Assembly: GCA_021232515.1 (NCBI GenBank)
Contig: JAJPOQ010000086.1
Location: 1 to 32,472 of the forward strand
Length of the DNA stretch: 32,472 nt
Direction: 5' to 3'
DNA from: Lentisphaeraceae bacterium
Lineage (GTDB): Bacteria > Verrucomicrobiota > Lentisphaeria > Lentisphaerales > Lentisphaeraceae
Shown: one piece after another, positions 8,098-16,006 of the stretch
How positions within the stretch are numbered: position 1 is the stretch's first letter
Layout of the letters: each line of letters begins with the position of its first letter
Program-made: the position numbers and the translations under genes
Notes under the pieces: model-generated
What the model saw: only the letters and a program-made list of their open reading frames with translations
What the model was told of the DNA's origin: nothing
The model's database searches: none

Positions 8098-9064
8098 TTT
8101 TAGGCTCCTCAGTTACTTGAGGGATAGTTTCGCGGACAAAGTTTCCCGCCATACTTAAACAGTCTTGCTTTTGCTTGGTATCAGCGGTCATTCGGGCAAA
8201 TTTCACCATGTCTGCAGTAGTGAGGAAACTTTCGAGAGAGCGTTTATGTGAGTCACTTAAAAGACTGTCATTTCTTACTTGCTGAATAAACTCTTCACTG
8301 GTTTTTTCTGTCGCGGGTAAGTTAAAACGTCGTTCGATATACTGCCTGAGTATATCTGAAAGTTGAACAAAGAACTTTTCGTCATTTAGGTCATGTGTTT
8401 TCTCTAGATCTAAAAGTGCTTTTTGAGCAATTTCCCAAGCTGGAATAACTCGAGCAGCTTTCATTTTTTTGTTCGAAAGTAGCCAGAAGATTAGGCATAG
8501 AACAGCAAAGCCTGCAGAGATCCATAACCAGATTTGGTTAGACTCTTCTACTACAGCCTTTTTCTTAATGAAAATAGAATCATCGAGAGTGTCGTGCATA
8601 GAGATCTTACCCTTCTTAGAAATATTTCGGGACTCGATAGTTATCTCAGGCAATTTAAATAGGAGTTCATTTTGTTTACCGTCTTTATCCGTTGAAAGGC
8701 CAGTGTTGATTTTTAAGTCGTCTATCTTACCCTTTTTAAAGGCGATGAGGTCGTACTCTAGCAACCAGTTTATGCCAGAAAAGTCAATAGAGTGAAATGA
8801 GATCTTGCTGCTATCGAGAAGGTTTACTTCACTATTTGTACTGAGGCTTAATGGACCAGTGACCTCTCTATACCAAGGTGTTTTGATAGTAGTTTTAACG
8901 TGGAATGGAGCACCGATTTTTTGAGTCGATTGACTGAAAGTCGTTTTACTGGCAGTTGCAGGTGCGTTTTTATTCCAGTTATTCCAAAAAAGTAAGGCGG
9001 CTATAGCAGCAACTAGTAAAACAACTGAGAGAATTGTTAATAGAACTTTAAGAAATTTGTTCAC
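8090..9064 (-). CDS. DUF4381-like two-pass membrane protein of MoxR/Bat operon
   Basis: A 324-residue protein. An N-terminal membrane anchor (about 6-26) is followed by an Ig-like or beta-rich extracytoplasmic region (40-170), a second membrane segment (about 178-195, IWLWISAGFAVLCLIFWLL) and a helical cytoplasmic domain containing FFVQLSDILRQYIERRFNLPATEKTSEEF. That last signature occurs in DUF4381-type proteins found between DUF58 and VWA genes in MoxR operons. Its start overlaps the DUF58 stop by four bases (ATGA) and its end overlaps batA. The molecular role is unknown. The arrangement, one extracytoplasmic and one cytoplasmic domain, would suit a bridge between the cytoplasmic MoxR/DUF58 pair and the periplasmic Bat domains; that is inference. 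Confidence 0.7.
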   Translation of the reverse strand: MNKFLKVLLTILSVVLLVAAIAALLFWNNWNKNAPATASKTTFSQSTQKIGAPFHVKTTIKTPWYREVTGPLSLSTNSEVNLLDSSKISFHSIDFSGINWLLEYDLIAFKKGKIDDLKINTGLSTDKDGKQNELLFKLPEITIESRNISKKGKISMHDTLDDSIFIKKKAVVEESNQIWLWISAGFAVLCLIFWLLSNKKMKAARVIPAWEIAQKALLDLEKTHDLNDEKFFVQLSDILRQYIERRFNLPATEKTSEEFIQQVRNDSLLSDSHKRSLESFLTTADMVKFARMTADTKQKQDCLSMAGNFVRETIPQVTEEPKNV

Positions 9065-9933
9065 TTAGCACCTCTTTTTTTAAAGAAGTTCATTAGGGGT
9101 TGGACGTAGTCTTCTCCAGTTTCGATGTGGATGAGGTCGACACCTGCTTTGCGGCAGATTTCTTTGTTGCGTTCGATAAGCTTTTCGGAGCGTTCTTGCA
9201 AAAGCTTTTTCTCTCGAGCACTACTGTTGAAGAAACTAAACTGATGAGTTTCGGCATCTTCCATAAGGATTCGACCTGAAAGTTCTTTGGGTAGTTCTTT
9301 TTCAAGTGGGTCCATCAAGTGTAATACGATGATGTCATGCTTTCTGGCAGCGACTGTTAATGAGTGTTCAAAATTTTCGCACATCAGGTCTGAGATAAGG
9401 AAAGTAACGGTTTTTTGTTTTGCCGTTTTCATGAGCTTATCTAAAGCCATCTTTATATCGCTGCCTTTTCCTTTTCTTTCGTGGGCCAAGAGTTCACGAA
9501 CTAGGCGCATGACATGTTTCTTGCCTTTTTTAGGAGGAAGGTGAAGTTCTTCTGTATCACTAAAAAGCATGAGGCCAACATGGTCTTTGTTGCGGATTGC
9601 ACTGAAAGATAAAACGGCGGCTATTTCAGCAGCCATATTATTTCTTGAACGTTGGCTACCAAAGTCCCCTGAAGCAGATATGTCGACCATAAGAAATACG
9701 GTCATGTCTCTTTCTTCTTGGAACTTTTTGATGAATGGGGCTCCCATTCTCGCAGTTACGTTCCAGTCAATTGTGCGGACGTCATCTCCAGGTAGATACT
9801 CACGGACCTCTGCAAACTCAACCCCTCGTCCTTTAAAGACAGAGTGGTAAGCGCCAGCGGTCATCTCGTTGACTATTTTTCGTGTACGTATCTCAATTCT
9901 ACGTACATTGGCGAGTATTTCTTTGGTGATCAT
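9061..9933 (-). CDS. DUF58 protein (VWA-like partner of MoxR)
   Basis: A 290-residue protein. The DUF58 signature EVREYLPGDDVRTIDWNVTA lies at residues 42-61, followed by a VWA-like fold with a MIDAS-type motif (D84, S86, S88 in VDISASG). No membrane segment is seen, so it is probably cytoplasmic. DUF58 proteins almost always sit immediately downstream of moxR and are thought to be its partner or target. It starts four bases after the moxR stop and its own stop overlaps the next start (ATGA). The length and motif order are ordinary. Family assignment is confident; function is known only by association. Confidence 0.85.
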   Translation of the reverse strand: MITKEILANVRRIEIRTRKIVNEMTAGAYHSVFKGRGVEFAEVREYLPGDDVRTIDWNVTARMGAPFIKKFQEERDMTVFLMVDISASGDFGSQRSRNNMAAEIAAVLSFSAIRNKDHVGLMLFSDTEELHLPPKKGKKHVMRLVRELLAHERKGKGSDIKMALDKLMKTAKQKTVTFLISDLMCENFEHSLTVAARKHDIIVLHLMDPLEKELPKELSGRILMEDAETHQFSFFNSSAREKKLLQERSEKLIERNKEICRKAGVDLIHIETGEDYVQPLMNFFKKRGAK

Positions 9934-9937
9934 GTCT

Positions 9938-10960
9938 CTATGGAGTACGCAGTTCGTTCAGAATCTTGTCGATTAGGTCACTTGTTGTTAAGTCTTCGGC
10001 TTCAGCTTCATAAGTTGGTATGAGTCTATGGCGAAGAACATCTGGTGCGACTTCTTTAACGTCTTGTGGGATAACATGTGCTCTGCCGCGAATAAACGCA
10101 TAAGCTCTAGCAGCCAGTGCCATACTCAAGGTTGCACGAGGAGAAGCACCACTTGCAATAAGTGAGTCTAAGTTTGAAAGGTGCGCGTCTTTTTGTCTTT
10201 CTGAAAGTTGGTCAGTATGTCCAGGTCTTGTTGCTATGACTATGTCTAGGATGTAGTCAGCAACTTTTGGATCGAGGTATATCTTATCGATAACAGAACG
10301 AGCAGTAGCCAGTTGTTCCAAATTGGTAACAGGACGAGCTTCGAGTTTGACGTCTGGCTTTGCCATTCTTTCTAAGACAAGAGCTTCTTCGTTTCTCTTT
10401 GGATACGAGATGACGACCATCATCATAAAACGGTCCATTTGAGCTTCTGGTAGAGGGTAAGTACCTTCTTGCTCAAGTGGGTTTTGAGTCGCCATGACTA
10501 AAAATGGATCAGGAAGTTTATGTGTCTCGCCGCCTATAGTGACCTGCTTCTCTTGCATGGCTTCAAGTAATGCACTTTGAACCTTTGCAGGAGCACGGTT
10601 TATTTCGTCAGCTAAAACTAAGTTGGCAAATACCGGTCCTTTTTTAACCGTAAAAACGTGTTCTTTCGGATTATAAATGGAAGTACCCATGATGTCCGCA
10701 GGAAGTAAGTCTGGAGTAAACTGTATACGAGAGCAAGATGCGCTGATTGTTTTTGCCAGACTTGAGATAGTCAAAGTTTTAGCTAGACCGGGAACACCTT
10801 CGACAAGTAAATGACCGTTAGTGATCATACCAATAATCAGTCGTTCGATGAGAGTTTCTTGGCCGACAATTATGCGGGATAATTCTTGCTTGAGTGGCTG
10901 TATAAAAGCGGCAGCTTCAGTAACTTGGCCTTGTAGTTCCTGTATATTTATATCTTCCAT
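9938..10960 (-). CDS. moxR: MoxR-family AAA+ ATPase
   Basis: A 340-residue AAA+ ATPase from the ATG at 10960. Walker A is GVPGLAKT (K61), Walker B is LVLADEINRAP (D118, E119), and sensor 1 is ATQNP followed by EGTYPLPEAQMDRF. MoxR ATPases act as chaperones that remodel VWA-domain partners; here the partners are the five genes that follow. An in-frame ATG 60 bases upstream (11020) would add 20 residues lacking family similarity, and it lies within a plausible promoter (-35 at 11035-11040, -10 at 11012-11017). The downstream ATG, preceded by AGG at -9 to -7, is therefore preferred. It is the first gene of the operon. Confidence 0.9.
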   Translation of the reverse strand: MEDINIQELQGQVTEAAAFIQPLKQELSRIIVGQETLIERLIIGMITNGHLLVEGVPGLAKTLTISSLAKTISASCSRIQFTPDLLPADIMGTSIYNPKEHVFTVKKGPVFANLVLADEINRAPAKVQSALLEAMQEKQVTIGGETHKLPDPFLVMATQNPLEQEGTYPLPEAQMDRFMMMVVISYPKRNEEALVLERMAKPDVKLEARPVTNLEQLATARSVIDKIYLDPKVADYILDIVIATRPGHTDQLSERQKDAHLSNLDSLIASGASPRATLSMALAARAYAFIRGRAHVIPQDVKEVAPDVLRHRLIPTYEAEAEDLTTSDLIDKILNELRTP

Positions 10961-11011
10961 AACAAACCTATGTTTAAATTCTTTTTTCTTCCAACGAGTT
11001 GGGTTGGGAAA

Positions 11012-11040
11012 TTTATGCATGAATTTGCCATATTTGACAA
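11012..11040 (-). promoter_or_regulatory. Candidate promoter of the moxR-bat operon
   Basis: Read on the minus strand, TTGTCA (11040-11035; 5 of 6 to the -35 consensus) is separated by 17 bases from CATAAA (11017-11012; 4 of 6 to the -10 consensus). Transcription would start near 11005 and leave a leader of roughly 45 bases before the preferred moxR ATG. Identified by eye only. Confidence 0.35.
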
Positions 11041-11093
11041 AATTTTCCAGTGTGTAAGGGTACTTTTAATATGCTCAGATAAATAGCCACCTT

Positions 11094-11122
11094 TTGAAGG
11101 AATTTGAATAAAAGTTTATCCT
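11094..11122 (+). promoter_or_regulatory. Weak candidate promoter of bioA
   Basis: TTGAAG (11094-11099) and TATCCT (11117-11122), each 4 of 6 to consensus with a 17-base spacer, lie about 100 bases upstream of bioA in the gap shared with the divergent moxR operon. No BirA-type or BioR-type palindrome was recognised in the gap. Confidence 0.25.
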
Positions 11123-11226
11123 GCGAGAAATAGAGGTCCGAAAGTGGAATCTAAAGAGAATTTTTGATCCACTATTCAAAAACAAAATGAAGCATGTAGA
11201 GTGGGGGAAATTTAACGAGAGGAAAG

Positions 11227-12537
11227 ATGAGTTTACAAGAAAGAGACCTTAAAGCACTTTGGCACCCCTGTTCACAGATGAAGGACTATGAAAGTTTTCC
11301 TCCAATCGAGATAACATCTGCAAAAGGTTCACTTCTTCACTCATCTGGTGGCGATATAATTGACATTATTTCCTCATGGTGGTGTAAGAGTTTGGGGCAC
11401 GGACATCCTGAAATACTATCTTCGGTAAAAGCTCAAATGGATAAGTTTGAGCATGTGATCTTAGCGAATACGACAAATACTTTGATTGTCGACCTCTGTG
11501 AAAAAATTCTAAAAGCTTGCCCATCTTACGACAAAGTCTTTTTTTGTGATAGTGGCTCAGACAGTGTAGAAGTTGCGATGAAGATGTCGCTTCAGTATCA
11601 CTTGCAGACAGGTAACTCGAATAGGAAGAAGTTTCTTTCCTTACAAAATGGTTATCATGGAGAAACGATTTTAACTCTTGCCGCAGGGGATTGTGGGTTA
11701 TATGGCGCTCCGTTTGCCAGCCTTATGCCGCAAATAGACAAGATAGAAGAACTTCCTTATGTCAATAGTGAATCAAATGACTTGGAAACTAGTTGGGCCA
11801 AAATTGAACCATTTTTAGATAAAAATGCCAAGAGTCTTGCCGGTATAGTTATTGAACCGATCCTTCAAGGTGCTGGCGGTATGCTGATTTATGATCCAAA
11901 ACTTTTAGTTCGCTTAGAGAAGTGGTGTAATGAAAATGGCGTTCACCTTATAGCCGATGAGATACTTACTGGTATGGGACGTTTGGGCTACGCTCGAGCT
12001 TGTGAAGCTGTAAATGTAAAACCACACTTCTCAGTATTCTCAAAAGGCTTAACAGCAGGCTTTTCACCGTTAGCTTGTGTGTTGACAACAGACGATATAT
12101 ATGAAGTTTTTTATGACGAGTATGAGTCTGGTAAAGCTTTTATGCACTCAAATACTTATTGTGGTAACGCGATAGGTGCTGCAGCTGCAGTTGCCGCATT
12201 TAAAGTTTATGAAGAAGAAAAGACTTTTGAGAGAGTTAGGCAGGACAGTTACTTGTTGGATGATTCTCTTAAGGAGGTCGGTGAAGCTACTGGTTTCCTC
12301 CACAACTACAGAAGCATGGGCTTTGTGGCGGCGGCAGATATAAAGCCGGAGATAGTTGAGGGGAGTGATACTAAGCGCCTTGGCTATAAGGTGTATCAAG
12401 AAGCAGTTAAAAATGGACTTTTACTAAGACCCTTAGGAAATACGATTTACCTACTTCCTCCATTAAATACTCCGAAAGAGCTCATCACAAAGTCCACGAG
12501 TATCATCATCGATACTATGAAAAGCGTCCTGAAATAA
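11227..12537 (+). CDS. bioA: Adenosylmethionine-8-amino-7-oxononanoate aminotransferase
   Basis: A 436-residue class III aminotransferase. BioA-typical features are WHPCSQMKDYE at the N-terminus, SSWWCKSLGHGHP (49-61) in the substrate site, ADEILTGMGR (D244 contacts the PLP ring nitrogen) and FSKGLTAGFSPLA, whose K273 is the PLP Schiff-base lysine. It converts 7-keto-8-aminopelargonate to 7,8-diaminopelargonate in biotin synthesis, with S-adenosylmethionine as amino donor in the classical enzyme. ATG 11227 is preceded by GAGAGGAAAG, a good ribosome binding site. No other biotin gene is adjacent, so the pathway is dispersed or incomplete here. A hairpin terminator follows directly. Confidence 0.9.
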   Translation: MSLQERDLKALWHPCSQMKDYESFPPIEITSAKGSLLHSSGGDIIDIISSWWCKSLGHGHPEILSSVKAQMDKFEHVILANTTNTLIVDLCEKILKACPSYDKVFFCDSGSDSVEVAMKMSLQYHLQTGNSNRKKFLSLQNGYHGETILTLAAGDCGLYGAPFASLMPQIDKIEELPYVNSESNDLETSWAKIEPFLDKNAKSLAGIVIEPILQGAGGMLIYDPKLLVRLEKWCNENGVHLIADEILTGMGRLGYARACEAVNVKPHFSVFSKGLTAGFSPLACVLTTDDIYEVFYDEYESGKAFMHSNTYCGNAIGAAAAVAAFKVYEEEKTFERVRQDSYLLDDSLKEVGEATGFLHNYRSMGFVAAADIKPEIVEGSDTKRLGYKVYQEAVKNGLLLRPLGNTIYLLPPLNTPKELITKSTSIIIDTMKSVLK

Positions 12538-12538
12538 A

Positions 12539-12564
12539 AAAGGACTGCCGTTAAGCAGTCCTTT
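12539..12564. terminator. Bidirectional hairpin terminator between bioA and the ThuA-like gene
   Basis: A perfect 10-bp stem, AAAGGACTGC (12539-12548) with GCAGTCCTTT (12555-12564), and a 6-base loop. On the minus strand it is followed by a T-rich run, so it is strongest for the ThuA-like transcript. It also ends bioA, whose stop codon is immediately upstream. Confidence 0.8.
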
Positions 12565-12585
12565 AAGAAAAGTCGTTAGTAAGTC

Positions 12586-13482
12586 TTATTTACCAAGAAT
12601 CATTTCAGCTTTTAGATCACCAAGAGCGTACTGAATACCTCTCATCATGTGGTCCATAACTTTTGCATCGTAGTAAGTTTCAGGTCTGTGACCAAAACAA
12701 GTGTAGAAAACTTTACCGTTACCAGACTTCTTGATCCAAGAAATAGGGTACTCACGGTTATGTTCTACTTTTTTCTTACCAGGCTTTTCGCCTTCTTTAA
12801 CTTTTAGAGGGTCGTTTTTAGGGTCGATTTTGATAAGAGTATGCATCGCAGATTTCTTATAAGGCCCAGATTGACGATAGATTTCGTCTTGGAAGATAAA
12901 AAGTTTTTCTGTAAAAGGTTTGTTGATTGGGTGTGAAGTATCGTTTACTTCCATTGCCCATTTTCCACCTTGGTGCCAAGGGTGACCTTGGAAGTTACCG
13001 CCGATCATTTCAGAGTACTCAGGCCAGTCCTTATAACCACCGTCACTTGCAGAGTGAATACCGATGAAGCTTCCGCCGTTAGTGATGAAGTCTAAAAATG
13101 CTTTGCGGTTTTCGCCTTTGAAAGCTTTTTGAACTTGAGTTGCGTTATTGACAACGATTGCATCAAACTGTTTTAGGTAGTCAGCAGTATAAGCAGTTGG
13201 GTCGTCATTGAAGACAACTTCAAAAGCGCCAGTTGCTGCTAGTTGCTTAAGAGCTTCATTTCCAACTGAAGTAGACTTGTGAACAAAACCATAAGATTTA
13301 CTGAAAACGACAAGTTTTCTAGCTTTCGCAGGTTTAGAGAATTTTGCTGGAACAGCTTTCTTAACTTTAGCGATGATGTCTGGAGTTACATCCATCAACT
13401 TTTTCTTCTTCTGACCAAATGCAGGTAGAATCAAAGCTACCATTGCAGCCAAATAAAAGAGTTTTGATACTTTTGATGCCAT
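12586..13482 (-). CDS. ThuA-like secreted protein (glutamine amidotransferase-fold)
   Basis: A 298-residue protein from ATG 13482. It has a signal peptide (MASKVSKLFYLAAMVALILPAFG) and a ThuA-like domain carrying the family block GGSFIGIHSASDGGYKDW followed by YSEMIGGNFQGHPWHQGGKW. ThuA-like proteins have a class I amidotransferase-like fold. Several are linked to sugar metabolism, and exported copies are very common in Planctomycetes, Verrucomicrobia and Lentisphaerae, with unknown substrates. The open frame continues 16 codons upstream, but AGGAA eight bases before 13482 and the signal peptide fix this start. No catalytic role can be assigned from sequence. It is transcribed towards the bioA terminator. 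Confidence 0.8.
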   Translation of the reverse strand: MASKVSKLFYLAAMVALILPAFGQKKKKLMDVTPDIIAKVKKAVPAKFSKPAKARKLVVFSKSYGFVHKSTSVGNEALKQLAATGAFEVVFNDDPTAYTADYLKQFDAIVVNNATQVQKAFKGENRKAFLDFITNGGSFIGIHSASDGGYKDWPEYSEMIGGNFQGHPWHQGGKWAMEVNDTSHPINKPFTEKLFIFQDEIYRQSGPYKKSAMHTLIKIDPKNDPLKVKEGEKPGKKKVEHNREYPISWIKKSGNGKVFYTCFGHRPETYYDAKVMDHMMRGIQYALGDLKAEMILGK

Positions 13483-13609
13483 ATTTGTTATTCCTTTAAC
13501 ATAAAAATTAACACGATAGAAGCTTATCACTAACTAAGTAATATGGAAAGAGCAGATTGCATAAGCTTTTAAATAATTGCCTAGTTGTAAGCAAATTAAT
13601 CGCTATTTT

Positions 13610-14722
13610 TCAGAGTTCTACAGCGATTTTAGGATAATTCTTTTCTGTTAAGAAGTGAATGAGCTTAAGAGTTTGAAAGGCATCTAGCCACTCGTGGAAG
13701 CGTTGTCTGAGCATTTCGGTGTCTTTGCTATTTTTTTGTAGTTTAGGCCATACGTCTAAAAATTTTCGTTCTTGGAGAAACTCTTTAGTTTCTTTTGAAA
13801 GCTTTTCGAGTATTCCTTCTGCGTCGCTCTCAAGGTTTTGTTCAATAGTTTTAATAAGCTCAGCTAGTTGATCGTAGCACTCTGGCGCGTAAGTATGCCA
13901 ATGACCTTCTTCGACTATTTCATTTACAGCTTTGCCTGTTCCAAAAGGCACTCGGTCGGACTGTCGGTTGGATGGATAAACCCAAGCATCTTTTATAATA
14001 TCGATTTTATTGCCAGTCTTACTTAACTGCTGTAGCAGATAAAAGTCTTCGCCAGCCATGCGACGAGGGTTGTAGCCTCCAGACTTTAGATAAGCTTTTT
14101 TGGTACAGACTATAGTCGAACCTATGGCATACCAAGCATGTGGAGAGTTGGCTTTTTCGAGACCAGATCGATGCATGTGCAGATGTTTGTCGTAGAGACG
14201 AATAGCCGTTTCTTCTTGACTGCCAGTCACAAAGCGATGTTGAAAGTTAACATGAGCAGCTTGGTGTTTTGGGTCATGGAAATGCTTGTAGATGTTTTCT
14301 AAGTACGAAGTATTTACAGGGCTATCGCCGTCTAGACTTATAACCGGGCATTGGTCGGTTAAAAACTTTAATGTCGTAGTGCAGGCTTGGTGACGGGCTA
14401 GACCGACGCCAAATTTATCTGGATAGGCAAAGGGCTCTGTAGTTGCATCTAACCAAGCCAGTTGAAGAGGGGAGTCATAAGCTTTGAGAAATGCTAAGGT
14501 GTCTTTATTGTTGTTGGCATCGCTGTTCAGGCGATTATTCACATTTATGACAATTAAGGTTTCATCAATAAGTTCTGGATTATTCTGACAGAGGCTTTCG
14601 AGTACTTCGGGCAAAGTAGAACTTTCGTTGTAAGAGGGAAGTGCGATAGCGCCTTTGTAAGAACTCTTAAGTTGGATCTTACTTTGGAGATCTGGGGAAT
14701 TGGGTATTTTTGCTTTTGCCAT
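13610..14722 (-). CDS. GT2-like glycosyltransferase (GT-A fold), function unknown
   Basis: A 370-residue protein without signal peptide or obvious membrane helix. Near the N-terminus IALPSYNESSTLPEVLESL is the nucleotide-sugar binding start of GT-A family 2 enzymes. SLDGDSPV (D131, D133) fits the DxD metal site and MAGEDFYLL (E225, D226) the catalytic-base region. The C-terminal 100 residues are helical and charged. It probably transfers a sugar to an unknown acceptor. The ATG at 14722 has no ribosome binding site: the stretch before it is the U-tract of a strong terminator (14732-14759) and there is no alternative start codon further in before the conserved domain. Expression may depend on read-through. 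Confidence 0.7.
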   Translation of the reverse strand: MAKAKIPNSPDLQSKIQLKSSYKGAIALPSYNESSTLPEVLESLCQNNPELIDETLIVINVNNRLNSDANNNKDTLAFLKAYDSPLQLAWLDATTEPFAYPDKFGVGLARHQACTTTLKFLTDQCPVISLDGDSPVNTSYLENIYKHFHDPKHQAAHVNFQHRFVTGSQEETAIRLYDKHLHMHRSGLEKANSPHAWYAIGSTIVCTKKAYLKSGGYNPRRMAGEDFYLLQQLSKTGNKIDIIKDAWVYPSNRQSDRVPFGTGKAVNEIVEEGHWHTYAPECYDQLAELIKTIEQNLESDAEGILEKLSKETKEFLQERKFLDVWPKLQKNSKDTEMLRQRFHEWLDAFQTLKLIHFLTEKNYPKIAVEL

Positions 14723-14731
14723 AAATAAAAA

Positions 14732-14759
14732 AAGCGGAAGTCGCGAACGACTCCCGCTT
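14732..14759 (-). terminator. Rho-independent terminator with UUCG tetraloop after the squalene-cyclase-repeat gene
   Basis: On the minus strand a 12-bp stem (one G-U pair) closes a UUCG loop at 14747-14744 and is followed by seven T residues (14733-14727). It starts 13 bases after the stop codon of the 14773-15924 gene. Its U-tract runs almost into the ATG (14722) of the next gene. Confidence 0.9.
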
Positions 14760-14772
14760 CAAAAGATTTTTC

Positions 14773-15924
14773 TTAGTTCTTAGATAGAGCGTGATTCATG
14801 CTCATTAAAGAATATGCAGTTACTAGCTCAGGGATGTTTTCCATCCAACGACCTTCAGGATTTACCCAGTGGCCATCGGCAGCTTGTACAGAAAGAAGTT
14901 TTTTAACAACATCTCTTCTCCAAAGACGGTCTTTGCCGTCTTTGTCTTTGATGCTGTCAGCACCATAAGCATCTAGAGCTTTAGCAAGAGTATTGATGTA
15001 GTAGAAGTGACCTTGTAGTTTCATGCCTGGGTTTTCATCAAGAGTGTAGTTGCGACCAGCCCATTCTAGAGCAGCTTTAACACGTGGGTCATCTTTGATG
15101 AGTTTGTCGTCAGAGATGTAACCAGCATAAACCATTGATTTAAGACCAGCATAAGTCATAGAAGCATATGTTCTTAGAGCTTCGCCTTCACCTTCAACTT
15201 TAGTTCTGTCAGGAGAGTAAATGAAACCGCCGATGTCTTCGCCAGAAGCAGCTTTTGCCCATGCTAGATCGTTAGATGTAGGTAGAGCTTGGCAACGGTT
15301 GATAAACTTAGTTGCTCTTTCCCAAACCTCTTTAGTTTCTTTCATTTCTTTCGCTGTAGCATTTTCAACTTCGAGGTCATGAGTTATGAAAAGAGTCTCA
15401 AGAGCCATCTGTGTGTTTGAAAGGTCAGACTTGTCTTTAGTTGAACCATAACCGATACCGCCAGCCTCTACAGCAGTTGCACCTGAAGTAACCGTGAACT
15501 GCTTACTTTTAAGCCACTTTCTAGCTTTAAGTATTGTGTCTTTGTTAGCTTCTTTGTTAATAACATAGAGAGCAACAGTTGCGACTGAAGTTGTATAGTT
15601 TGGGTAGCCTTTGTCACCTGGTTGCCAGATAGCACCGTCAGGTTGAACAAAAGTGAGGAGATACTTAGCAGCTTTATCTAGTTCTTTTTTATAGTCAGCA
15701 GCTTCGGCACTAGTCGCAATAGAAGTTGCAACAAGACCTGTGATGGAAGGAATACCACCGTAAGGACCCCAAGAGCCATTATCATTTTGTTTGCTGATTA
15801 GAAACTTTGCAGCTTTATCAACACTATTCTTAGCTTCAAGAGAGATAGAGTTATCTAGCCCAGTATTCGCCTGAGATGACAGGCAGAAAAATGCTGTAAT
15901 GAACAGCGCAAGTATAGTTTTCAT
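14773..15924 (-). CDS. Secreted squalene-cyclase/prenyltransferase-repeat protein
   Basis: A 383-residue protein with a clear signal peptide (MKTILALFITAFFCLSSQA). It then has repeated alpha-alpha barrel units with QW-like motifs: AAKFLISKQNDNGSWGPYGG, AAKYLLTFVQPDGAIW, ARKWLKSKQF and VVKKLLSVQAADGHWVNPEGRW. The fold is that of squalene-hopene cyclases and prenyltransferase beta subunits. The catalytic DXDD motif of hopene cyclases is not seen and the protein is much shorter, so cyclase activity is unlikely; similar exported proteins are frequent in Planctomycetes and relatives. GAGGAG seven bases before the ATG is a strong ribosome binding site. Upstream lie a promoter and a perfect 13-bp inverted repeat, so the gene is probably regulated individually. 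Confidence 0.75.
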   Translation of the reverse strand: MKTILALFITAFFCLSSQANTGLDNSISLEAKNSVDKAAKFLISKQNDNGSWGPYGGIPSITGLVATSIATSAEAADYKKELDKAAKYLLTFVQPDGAIWQPGDKGYPNYTTSVATVALYVINKEANKDTILKARKWLKSKQFTVTSGATAVEAGGIGYGSTKDKSDLSNTQMALETLFITHDLEVENATAKEMKETKEVWERATKFINRCQALPTSNDLAWAKAASGEDIGGFIYSPDRTKVEGEGEALRTYASMTYAGLKSMVYAGYISDDKLIKDDPRVKAALEWAGRNYTLDENPGMKLQGHFYYINTLAKALDAYGADSIKDKDGKDRLWRRDVVKKLLSVQAADGHWVNPEGRWMENIPELVTAYSLMSMNHALSKN

Positions 15925-15950
15925 AGTTTTCTCCTCGTTAATATTTTGCT

Positions 15951-15979
15951 AAAATATAGCAATTTGTCACTTTTGTCAA
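15951..15979 (-). promoter_or_regulatory. Promoter of the squalene-cyclase-repeat gene
   Basis: On the minus strand a perfect -35 TTGACA (15979-15974) is followed after 17 bases by TATTTT (15956-15951), or after 15 bases by the better TATATT (15958-15953) with an upstream TGC that makes an extended -10. The start codon is about 30 bases downstream. Confidence 0.55.
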
Positions 15980-15993
15980 TAAAAGTGACAAAT
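15962..15993. repeat. 13-bp perfect inverted repeat, candidate operator
   Basis: ATTTGTCACTTTT (15962-15974) is the exact reverse complement of AAAAGTGACAAAT (15981-15993), with a 6-base centre. It overlaps the -35 hexamer of the promoter at 15951-15979. Neither strand has a T-run directly after the stem, so an operator for a dimeric repressor or activator is more likely than a terminator, although it also lies just after the purH-like stop codon. Confidence 0.55.
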
Positions 15994-16006
15994 CTTAACT
16001 ATTTTT

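Noticed and set aside
10961..11020. Upstream start for moxR adding 20 residues
   Set aside because: The extra segment has no family similarity and overlaps the likely promoter; ATG 10960 gives a normal MoxR N-terminus.
13517..13575. 8-bp inverted repeat AAGCTTAT/ATAAGCTT between the ThuA-like and glycosyltransferase genes
   Set aside because: The loop exceeds 30 bases and the arms are short; likely chance in AT-rich DNA.
15962..15993. Inverted repeat as a terminator for the purH-like gene
   Set aside because: No T-run follows the stem on the minus strand, and the repeat overlaps a consensus -35; an operator fits better, though a dual role is possible.
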